From Flaveria trinervia (taxonomy: Eukaryota > Streptophyta > Magnoliopsida > Asterales > Asteraceae), in contig CM046454.1 of assembly GCA_025506515.1 (NCBI GenBank), positions 29,748,465 to 29,812,464 on the forward strand: a DNA stretch of 64,000 nt, given 5' to 3'. Positions 55,449-64,000 of this stretch are shown here, in pieces. Within the stretch, counting starts at the first letter, position 1, and every line of letters begins with the position of its first letter. A program made the position numbers and the translations under genes. A model generated the notes under the pieces. That model saw only the letters and a program-made list of their open reading frames with translations. It was not told the origin of the DNA and searched no databases.

Positions 55449-56018
55449 CGATCCTGCATAAACAAATTGGGAATACCTGAACTTGACCCATTGAACCATT
55501 CCATGCACTATGAAGGAGAGATCCTCAGGAATCTGGTCCCACCCTCCATGCTTGTTAGACAAGCTATGGATAACTACATGGAGTAGGTATTTCCACTTGG
55601 ATGAGACCTTCCCTTTCCTGAAGGTCGTTATAGAGAAATTCTCCTCATAGCGCATCTGTTCAAAGGAGTGGTTTACAACTTCTTTGGGAAAGAACACCTC
55701 ACCTTTTTCATCATCCAGCTAAAGATGATTGTTGATGATGGCCGGAGTGATGAAGATTGTTCTCCCCTACACTGTGGCACATAATGCCTTCTCCCATCCA
55801 TAATGACCTCTTGGCAGGTCTTCCAAAATTCAAGTATATGATCCCCATATAGAGTAGGATCAATGGTAAAGGAGGTGAAGTAGTTTTATAGGGACAAGAA
55901 ACACAAACCTCTTTGAAATGTGGATCTTTCTCAGAGTGTAACAGAGCAACTTGGTTATGCTGCTTGTGTAACTACATAGAGAAATCAGGATCATTTCTGT
56001 GATTAAGGTTGGCCATTG
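55449..56018 (-). pseudogene. Envelope-position ORF of Sire-4, proximal part
   Basis: The ATG at 56018 opens MANLNHRND, with an early TAG. After shifts, LYGDHILEFWKTCQEV appears near 55850, then SSKWKYLLHVVIHSLSNKHGGWDQIPEDLSFIV (in part) at 55600-55500. This corresponds to the FKYLAHVLLKCIASRKGG region of Sire-1, so both Sirevirus families have a homologous post-pol protein. Confidence 0.6.
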
Positions 56019-56716
56019 TGAGAAAGCTTAAGGATGAAGGAAGTATGAATGAAGGTGGTTTCAGAAAGAGATTTGGGAATTTGGGTTTGGAGGAAAAGTT
56101 GAAGATGATAGAAAGAGGGGGAACCATTAGGTTTATAGATGAAAAGGATTTAAGACAAAGTTAATGAAAAAGGATAAACTTTAAAATCTGGACATCAGTC
56201 CCACCTCTGAAAAAGTAGTTTACTTTTGTTCAAATAGTAGTTTTCTTGGAAGTCAAAAAGCTTCCGAAGGTAATTGTCTTAGGAAGTTTTAATGAAAAAG
56301 CTTTCGAAACTAAAATGACTTCGGAAGAATTTCCTAAGAGTTTTGAAAGATTTTGCTTCGGAGGAGATTGAAACTTGGATATTTTGTTCAAAAGAACAAA
56401 GCTTACAAGAGTTAATTTGCTTTGGAAGAAAATTGTCCTTGAAAACATATAAGTACTTAAGAGAGATCTTAAGCTTCGAAATATATTTCAGAAATTTCTT
56501 CTGAAGGAAAATTACTTAGGCAGTTATTTGTTTTGAAGGCATAAGTTTCTTCCAAAGGTAAAAGCATATCTTCTGAAGAATCAAAAAAATTTCAAAATTC
56601 TAAGGGAACTCTCCAAAAAGGTTTCATCTAGAGAAAACAAGAGCTTATGAAGGTGATAAACTAGACAACTTAGGACATACAGATTTTAAGAAATAATATG
56701 AATTAGTTTTAAGAAA
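56019..56716 (-). other. Spacer between pol and the envelope-position ORF of Sire-4
   Basis: No convincing frame. It holds about ten variants of CTTCCGAAG / CTTCGGAAG at 56260-56580, several with C to T or G to A changes at the central CpG. Confidence 0.7.
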
Positions 56717-58330
56717 AGCTTACTCAAAGTTAATCATCCCAATAGCTGATATAAGACACTTGAATCTCTGTTCATCAAAAGCTTTTGTAAATAGATTAGC
56801 ATACTGTTCATTTGTGTTGACTTTGACTAGTTTAACTAATCCCTTTTCAAAGTTATCTCTAATTAAGTGATGCCTGATATTGATGTCTTTTGTCCTTGAG
56901 TGCTGCATAAAATTCTCTACGATAAAGATAGCACTGTTGTTGTCTATGTGAATAGGAGTCTCCTTGAAGTTTAATCCATAGTCAAGCATCTGATTCTGAA
57001 TCCAAAGCACTTGAGCATAATAGCTTGCAGCAGTAATATATTCAGCTTCAGCAGTTGAGGCAAAGACATAGGACTGTTTCTTGCATTTCCATGAGACAGC
57101 CCTTCCACCAAGATACTAACGTCCCTAAATGTAGACTTTGCAGTCATGTTGCAACCACCATAATCACTATGTGTATATGCATACAGATTGAAGTCAGAAT
57201 TCTAAGGATACTAAAGACCAAGTGTTATGACACCTTTGAGGTATCTTAGAATCCCCTTGATAGTGATGAGATGAGACATCTTGGGGTTGGCTTGATATCT
57301 TGCACAAATACATGTGGCAAACATGATATCAGGCCAACTAGCTATGAGATACAAAAGAGACCCAGTCACAGCCCTGTAAAGGTGTTCATCCACACACTCC
57401 CCCTTATGATCAGGTCCAAGGGAGTGGTTTCTTGCTATGGGTGTCTTAGCAATCTTACAGTCAGTCATGTCGAATATTTTGAGTATGTCTTGAACATACT
57501 TTGAGTGATTAATGAAGATGCCATCGTCAACTTGCTTACTTGAATTCCTAGAAAGAAGTTGAGTTCCCCCATGGCACTCCTTTCAAATATGTCCTTCATC
57601 AGCTTCGCAAGTCTTTGCAAAGCTTTGGATTATTTGAACCAAAGATGATGTCATCAACATACACTTGAACTAGCATTAAGTCATTTCCCTATCCTTTGAT
57701 GAAGAGAGTTCACTCTATAGTACCCCTTCTTTATCCATGCTTGCAAAGATACAGAGATAGAGTCTCATACCATTTCCTTGGTGCCTGATGCAGCTCATAA
57801 AGAGCTTTGTCAAGCTTGCGTACATAATCAGGATGATCAGGATCTGCAAAACCAGGTGGTTGTTTGACATACACCGCTTCATGAATCACCTCATATAGAA
57901 AAGCACATTTGACATCAAGTTGATAGACTTTGAAGTTCTTGGATGCAGTAAACGCCAAGAATATCCTAACATCTTCTAGTCTTGCTACATGAGCAAAGAC
58001 ATCAGTATAGTCAATTCCTTCTGCTTGTGTGTACCCATGAACAACTAGTCTAGCTTTATTTTTGATGAAATGCCTCTATCATCTTTCTTGTTCCTAAACA
58101 CCCATTTGGTTCCTATAGTAGTCTTCCCATGAGGAAGAGGACAAAGGTTCCAAACTTTCTACCTTTTGAATTGAAGCAACTCCTCTTGCATGGCTTTAAC
58201 CCAACTCCCATCCTTCAGAGCCTCATCAATTTTCTTTGGCTCTATCTAGGACAAGAAACAAGAATGAAGACAAACATTTGCTTTATAGGTTTCTGCTCTT
58301 GTTCTTACCCCTGTGTCAACATCCAGTGAT
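56717..58330 (-). pseudogene. pol: RT and RNase H of Sire-4
   Basis: Reading right to left: RT fingers (around 58250-58040, decayed), YQLDVKCAFLYEVIHEAVYV near 57925, ALYELHQAPRKWYE, and YVDD at 57650-57661 (minus strand; context LVQVYVDDIIFGS). Then the connection (LYLIASWPDIMFATC) in 57468-57211. RNase H has a gap near 57200-57010, then HIDNNSAIFIVENFMQHSRTKDINIRHH and the end at 56720. Many indels break it. Confidence 0.84.
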
Positions 58331-58960
58331 GTTTGTGGTGGGGTGAGACTTGTGGATCTTTAGTTGAGGTATCACAACAAGTTGCTAAGATAGATCTAAA
58401 TTGGAGAAATTTAGATCTGGCATTGATGTTTCTCCCACCATATCAACACACTTATCAAGTGAAACCTGATCCAATGAGTGTATGACATCATTGATGTTTT
58501 CATCTATGGAGTGGTTATCAGCATCAAGAAATTATTGATCACTATCACCACCCCCATCATTTTCGTTTGCATTTGAAGTGTCTTTATCTGGTTGTTGAGG
58601 CTCTGAGCTGGAATTTGAAGGCATCTGAGATGTATCAGCTGAATTTGTCATTATGGTGCTGATAGAAACCTCATTTGCAGAAGTAGTTACAACTGGAGTT
58701 GAAGATTTGTAACTTGAAGGTCTTCTTAGCTCAAATCTTGGGTCAGGATCACTTGTAGGTAAGATATCTGTAGATCCTGAAACATTCTCATAAGATTTGT
58801 TAAAACAATTGGTAACTAAATCAAGATCAAATAGCCAATCAGGACCAGAACCAGCCACACAAGGTGTGTGTTCATTGAAAGTCATATTGGTTGACTCCTC
58901 AAGAAATCTAGTTCAGAGATTGTATACTCTATAAGTCTTAGCTTGAGAAAAAGTATCCAA
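58331..58960 (-). pseudogene. Integrase-RT linker of Sire-4
   Basis: A frame of 117 codons (58885-58532) is Ser/Thr/Asp/Pro rich, without a fold I recognise, and lies between integrase and RT. This matches the variable linker seen in copia polyproteins. Confidence 0.65.
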
Positions 58961-60156
58961 TGAAGTGTCCATCATCTGATTTCTCAGCTAATTTGGCAAT
59001 TTGATCTTTGGTATTCAAGATGGTGCAAAGACATCCAAATGACCTACGAAAACCAATGAAAGGTTTCCTTTTGTGCTAAAGTTCCTAAGGAGTCTTGCCA
59101 TGAGTCTTAACCACCAAAACTCTGTTTTGCATATAGAAGACAGTGTTGACTACCTCTGCCAAGAAGGTGATGGGCAGCTTAGAGTCCGACAACATGGTTA
59201 TTGTAGCTTCAATCAGTGTCCTATTTCTCCTCTTAGCAACACCATTTTGCTGAGGAGTCCTGGGAGCAATGTATTGTCTTGTAATGCCCTTTTCATCACA
59301 AAATGTATCAAGAATATGGTTCTTGAATTTAGTTCCCTGATCACCTCTTATGGTTTTAACCTTGTGATCATATTGATTCTCAATCTCTAAGATGAAATTC
59401 TTCAGAATCTTAGGAGTCTCATCCTTAGATCTAAGGAAAAAGACCCAAGTGAATCTTGTAAAGTCATCTGTGATCACCAAACAATATGACGTCCTTCCTA
59501 GACTTATTACACCAGTGGGGTCAAAGAGATCCATATGTAACAAGTGTAATGATGGAGTTTATTTCCTTAGGCTTATGAGATACCATGTGTTGCTTCCCTT
59601 TTAGGCATGCAACACAATGATCATCACATGTAAACCCTTTCTTGGCATTCCAGTCATTCTTAATCAGTTTATTCATGTTCTTAGAGTTTACATAGCACTT
59701 TCTTTTATGCCATAGAAAAGACTTATCACAATTTTCTTTAGATAGAAAGCATGAAACTTCTCTAGAGGGAGATGTTTCTTGCAAATCAATCTTGTACATG
59801 TTCCCTTTCCTGGGGGCTCTAGGCAAGATATGATCATGAGGAATGACCACCCCAGGCTTGAAAAGAATGCACTCATGCTCAGTAAATAGCATGTTATGAC
59901 TCTAATCACAAAATTGGGATACACTCAGAAGATTGTACCCAAGCCCCTTGATAGAGTTTACCTTCTCAATGCTGAGCTTACCATTTGTGACCTTGCCCCT
60001 TCTAGAAATGTAACCACCTTCATCTCCTCCAAAAGCAACTGGGCCTCTATCAATTCTTTCAAAATTCTGGAGTAGTGACCTATTACTTGTCATGTGCCTG
60101 GAACAACCACTATCAATGATCCAGATATTCTTGTTTGTCTTGTGCTTTCCCTGCAC
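58961..60156 (-). pseudogene. pol: Protease and integrase of Sire-4
   Basis: Protease: IWIIDSGCSRHMTSN near 60125 with the catalytic DSG present. The integrase zinc region is at 59720-59600: the first histidine is kept in FLWHKRKCYVN but GH is lost, then C..C (CVACLKGKQ). The catalytic core at 59543-59085 is one open frame: LHMDLFDP (first Asp), VITDDFTRFTWVFF, IRGDQGTKFKN (second Asp), and TPQQNGVAKRRNRTL, where the usual Glu is Lys (AKRR for SERR). That change would destroy integrase activity. A stop at 59900 separates protease from integrase. Confidence 0.84.
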
Positions 60157-61264
60157 AAAGAAAATGATTAGTTACATTTGGAAACCCAAGCCTTACTGGT
60201 CTTGGGCTCATCAAAAGAAGAAGAAGGTATGTAATAGTAATAGATCCTATAGTTGTGCTTTGAGGATCTTGTGCTGTTGTTGATGGAGAACTTTCAGTCA
60301 CATAGTCTTTCTTTGACTTCCACACTACCTTTGGAAGTTTGGACTTGACCTTCAACACTCTGGAATTTTTTGAGACTTCGGATGTTTTGATGACTAGACC
60401 TTCGGAAGATCCTTCAAACACTGCAGCAGACTTCAGTGCTTCAGAAGAATTCCTTTTTTCTGAGGCCAAAGTTTCTTCCGAAGGAAATTTTCCACTTGCC
60501 TCCTTTTTCATTTTGGAGCTTCTGAAGGAAACATATTTTCCTTCCGAAGCTGAACTCTTCTTGGAGCTCTTGGAAGTCTCTTTCTTGGTCATGTGAAGAG
60601 TACCTCTTGGATTGTATGGACAATCCTTAGCAAGATGAGAAGTACTTTCACACATAACAAATTCCATCTTTTTCTTTCTAAGAGCCTTCTTCTGAGAACA
60701 AGGCTTATTTTGATCACATCCCTTTTCCACCTTCATCTTTGCAGATGACGAGACAGTCTTTTTGGGCTCAGAACTATTCTTGGAGTTTGATGGTCCAAGT
60801 TGTGTAGCAGTGGTACACCACAGATCAGCCTTCTTCATGGTACTGAGATGATTTGAACATGAAGCGAAACCTTTTGTAGAAGAGTTTAGGTTGATGTTTT
60901 TAGTCTTAACGACTTCAAACCCTGCAGAGATAAAAACTTGTTTCTGCTTAGAGTCAAAAGTGGCCTTTATCTCTTGAACCTTCCTTGGTTTTCTCTTGCT
61001 CTTTCTGATCAAGTTTGTCCTCATAGACTTGGTCATCACAGTCTTTTTGTTCTCATCAGAAGGACAGTGACCCTTCTTAGTATCATCCTCTTCACTCTTC
61101 TTAGAGGAATTCTTCACTATCACTTCTTCATCCACTTCACTCAAGGGGTCTATGAGAGGAAGCTCATCTTCACAAATTCGACACCTAGGTGATTTTACAG
61201 ATAAGATTGTGTGTGGAGGAGCTATCTCACTAGAACCCAGTCCCTGCTTATTTTGATAACACAC
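60113..61264 (-). pseudogene. gag: Gag C-terminal region of Sire-4
   Basis: A long open frame of 383 codons, very rich in Lys, Ser and Glu, with a degenerate zinc knuckle (CESTSHLAKDCPYN; the second cysteine and glycine positions differ). It encodes FPSEETLASEK-like repeats created by CTTCCGAAG motifs at 60360-60560. Near its end the GFPNVTN text reads, in the neighbouring frame, as the conserved Trp-Val-Ser-Lys-Cys-Asn and TAA seen before protease in Sire-1 and Sire-2. Confidence 0.75.
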
Positions 61265-62898
61265 TCAGGCATGCAGGGATGAGGATATCATGTTCTTGAA
61301 GGTCTTTTCTTTAAGAACACATTTTTCTACCCTGGCTTTGCTAATCACAAGCTCAACCTAGTATTCAGTCAACTTAGTTATGAGATCCTTGATTTGAGTC
61401 CTATAGTTGGTGTGCTCATGTTTTAGAACTGAAATGGTTTTCTCTAAGTCCTTTATCTTTAGTTTATAATCATTTTCAGCCTTTCTAAAATCAACTTTTA
61501 AGATGTTTATGGACTCAAGATTAGATCCCATTTCTAAGTTGTAGGACCGATATTTGTTGACTTTAGCAATGCATTCAGGAGTAAAAGATGTTCCAATACC
61601 TTAGCTTTATCATGATCAGCCATCAGTGCTTGGTTTGGAAATGCATTTTCCACCTAAAAGTTCCAGTCAAAGCCTCCTTCTTCAACAGCAACTGCAGCTT
61701 GCTGCTTTGGCTTCACATTTTGGGTGGCTTTGTTAATATGGTTTGGTCTGGATTGTGCTTGGCCACCGTTTGTTCTTCGTGCCTTGCACTCCATGGAAAA
61801 GTGGCCCATTAAGTTACAATTGTAACACATGACTTTGGTTTTATCCAGTCCAAACTTTCCATTGGCTCATTGTTAGGGAACTTCCTTCCGGTCTGCTTGT
61901 AGAACTTCTTGGCTCTATGAGTTAAAAGAGCCATCTGCTGGAGTATCTCCATGTACTCCAGATCATCCGCATGGTTACAGTCTAGGTCGTCAAGGGTGAA
62001 GAGAAAACTCTTACAACTTTCATCAGAAGACACAAAGGCTTTAGAAGAACATGTCTCCTGGAATGGGCTTCCTTGAGTGTAGTTCTACCTTGGTCTCTCA
62101 GGGAAGGTGATGAAATGACCCTTTTGTGAGTTGTCAGGGTAGCATATGAGATGATGTTGGGGGTTCTATGCTAGCCCTTTCAACCACATGAAGGGCTGAA
62201 CCCATTTGATTGCTGGAGTTTCCAGATGAACCTTGCATGTTTATCTCCATCTGGTATTCACTAAGAATCCCATACAACTCTGTCAAGATGAGAGTCTTCA
62301 GGTTCTCAATTCTCTTAATCACCAGACAGTAGTGTGTCCATTGCCTAGAAAGAGAGGATATGAACTTCCTTACAATATCTATGTTTTCAAGAGCAACTCC
62401 ACCATCCACTAGGGTGGGTGTCCACAATCTCAACATGCCTGAAGTATTGTTGAGTCATGGTCTCACCTGCTTTAAAGGTGAAATTTTCAAACTGTTTCTT
62501 CAGGAGATCCTTCTTGTTCTCCATGCCTTCAAAGGAACCCTCATACATCAGTTTCAATGCACCCCATAGCTGCTTAGCTGTTTTGCATTTCTTGAAACCT
62601 CTGTATACAGAGTTTGAATGAGTAGTTTGAAGGGCTTTCATGGCCTTCTGGTCAATCTCTACTCTCTTTCTATCTTCATCTGAGTAGTCAGCCACAACCT
62701 TGGGGATCATACCACCTCCAGTTTCCAAAGAGGTTCTTGGTATGTAAGGTCCATTTTCAACAGACATCCACATCCTTGAGTCTAGAGACTTGATGAAGCC
62801 TTCTATTCTTTGGCACAAGTGTCAAAGTCATCAAGAGTGATCAGTGGGGACTTTGTCATGGTTCCAGTTTCTGTATCAGATTTGGAAATGACTGCCAT
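61265..62898 (-). pseudogene. gag: Gag N-terminal region of Sire-4
   Basis: The ATG at 62898 opens MAVISKSDTETG. A shift near 62810 leads to IEGFIKSLDSRMW, AKQLWGALKLMYEG and KKQFENFTFKAGETM (UBN2-type capsid) to 62387. The frame continues with shifts through DIVRKFISSLSRQWTHYC to 62134 and 62033-61809. The zinc knuckle CYNCNLMGHFSMEC is intact at 61786-61827 but lies across a frameshift. A decayed helical part runs to 61265. Confidence 0.82.
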
Positions 62899-62969
62899 TT
62901 GATAAGTTAAGTATTTTGTGTGTGTGAGGGATCTTAAGATGCTGAGATCGTATACCAAGAGCCTGGAAT

Positions 62970-62982
62970 GCTCTGATACCAA
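62970..62982 (-). other. Primer-binding site of Sire-4
   Basis: On the minus strand TTGGTATCAGAGC, adjoining the LTR edge at 62984. Confidence 0.9.
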
Positions 62983-62983
62983 T

Positions 62984-63774
62984 TGAAGGACCGGTGAAGG
63001 GTATGCACTTACAACACAATAACACAATGAGGAGATTTGCTTAAGAATACTTAACAGATCAAATAGGGAACTGGTTAAACTTTGAATGATACTAAGAACA
63101 CAAGTAAATGTGAGACAGAACAAGATAGCAAAACACACAAGGAGTTGTTTTCCAAGATTGTAGTATATTGCTTTCTCAAGTTCTATTACAAATGCTAGAA
63201 AGCATACTAGAAAGTCACATGTACTTGAGATGCATATACTACATCCGACAACCAGCCATACTTTGAAGGCCAGCTAGAAAAAATTGACTAGACAATTACA
63301 AACTCAAATGTAGAGTCAAAAGGCAGATTGCCTTTTGACTAGTGACTATGACATGTTATATCTCACATCCTAATATATTACAAAAAGGATAAAGTATATA
63401 AAGTAGAAAGTTACAGACTCAAGATCTCAATGTACAGTTACCAAAAGCATTGACCTTTTCACCAACTTATGAAAGTTGGTGACTTTATAGAGTTGTAGCG
63501 GAAAAGGGGTCCAACTTTATGTAAAAGGTACATCAGATAAAGCATGTGTTCAAAAGTCTTTGGAAGAAATCTATCTTCAAGTGGTGGCTTCGGAAGACTT
63601 TGTCTTTAAAGCTTCGGAAGACTTCATCTTTGACTTCAAAACATATTGTTCTTGGCTTCAAAAGATTTCACACTTAGAATATTTTCTGATGCTGGTGTGA
63701 AACTTCTAAAGCATTCTACTTCAGTACACTTGTGCATGCATGCAGGAGAGACTTTGGGTGTTTGGGTTACATCA
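62984..63774 (-). repeat. 5' LTR of Sire-4
   Basis: On the minus strand TGATGTAACCC to GGTCCTTCA, 791 bases. It carries CTTCCGAAG copies (63585-63625) and the inverted repeat CACCAACTTT..AAGTTGGTG at 63461-63482. The bases right of it (GCTTT) would be the target duplication; the partner is lost. Confidence 0.82.
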
Positions 63775-63816
63775 GCTTTTACATTTAATCCTTAAACTTT
63801 GGCTCTGATACCAACT
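63775..63816 (-). other. Leader and primer site of GypD
   Basis: On the minus strand AGTTGGTATCAGAGCC follows the LTR edge at 63817, giving a gypsy or copia-type primer site (63801-63813). The leader is cut off by Sire-4 after about 40 bases. Confidence 0.8.
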
Positions 63817-64000
63817 TGTAAGCCATGTTTCCAGAACACTCATAGTTGGTCAATCATTACACATAAAGTATAAAACTTCATTTACATTACTAAAATACTA
63901 TAGCGGAATCAATTAACTAAAACCATTTCATATATTAATAATTACTTTTGTAAAATAATACATCATTGTTAAATTACAAAATATCATTGTTGCATTACAT
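63817..64000 (-). repeat. Edge of GypD 5' LTR (continues beyond window)
   Basis: TGTAAGCCATGTTTCC, then CATAGTTGGTCAATCATTACACATAAAGT, resembles the start of the LTR at 15357 (TGTAAGGCCCC, then TTACAGCTGG, CACATAAAAC). So it is a related but different gypsy family. Confidence 0.75.

Larger units (their letters stand above)
53581..63774 (-). mobile_element. Sire-4: divergent minus-strand Sirevirus (3' end replaced)
   Basis: Reading right to left it has a 5' LTR (62984-63774), primer site, gag, protease, integrase, RT, RNase H, spacer, envelope-position ORF. The 3' LTR is not found; the left end is replaced by an LTR-like fragment and Sire-3. Gene order and the downstream ORF match Sire-1, but the proteins are clearly a different family. 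Confidence 0.82.

Overview
The window looks like a nuclear plant (dicot) heterochromatin block made almost entirely of nested, decayed LTR retrotransposons. I found no host gene, tRNA, rRNA or CRISPR array. The evidence is two superfamilies of plant LTR elements (Ty1/copia of the Sirevirus type and of a second, unassigned type; Ty3/gypsy chromovirus), primer-binding sites matching the 3' end of initiator methionine tRNA, polypurine tracts, target-site duplications, and AT-rich DNA full of stop codons. The extra open reading frame after pol in the Sirevirus elements is of a kind I associate with Asteraceae genomes. That family placement is only an inference.

Layout, left to right. (1) 1-14105: Sire-1, a plus-strand Sirevirus whose 5' LTR is cut by the window edge, with gag, pol, a 2.5 kb non-coding spacer, an envelope-position ORF and a complete 3' LTR. 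It sits inside the gag of a minus-strand gypsy. (2) 14106-24905: a minus-strand chromovirus array, GypA-LTR-GypB-LTR-GypC, in which one complete 2.47 kb LTR serves two neighbouring elements; GypB has lost nearly all of its pol. (3) 24906-25770: the 3' end of a minus-strand copia-like element (CopC) carrying an unrecognised coding stretch. (4) 25771-50299: Sire-2, plus strand, 5'-truncated, split by two later insertions: CopA (29492-36626, target duplication GTTAT) just after pol, and CopB (40098-48592, target duplication AAGAT) inside the envelope-position ORF. (5) 50300-53580: a scrap of gypsy LTR, then Sire-3 (minus strand: gag, leader, 5' LTR). (6) 53581-63774: an LTR-like fragment, then Sire-4, a divergent minus-strand Sirevirus whose envelope-position ORF is broken by a solo LTR (54594-55443, target duplication TAAAC). 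(7) 63775-64000: leader, primer site and LTR edge of another minus-strand gypsy that hosts Sire-4.

None of the elements is intact. Gag, protease, integrase, reverse transcriptase and RNase H would together make particles and copy the element, but every polyprotein is interrupted. Large deletions removed different core enzymes: integrase in Sire-2, reverse transcriptase in CopA, and most of pol in GypB. Many of the small breaks are single-base indels, so assembly error is possible for some of them.

The most interesting signals are non-coding. After pol, Sire-1 and Sire-2 carry an array of short hairpins with an almost invariant 7-base loop and stems that change on both sides together. The same elements scatter a CpG-containing palindrome (TCAGTCGCACGACTGA and variants) through LTR, leader and spacer, and Sire-4 does the same with a different CpG palindrome (CTTCCGAAG). 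CopA and CopB share a leader with three copies of a MYB-site-like repeat and a 3' spacer with conserved hairpins.
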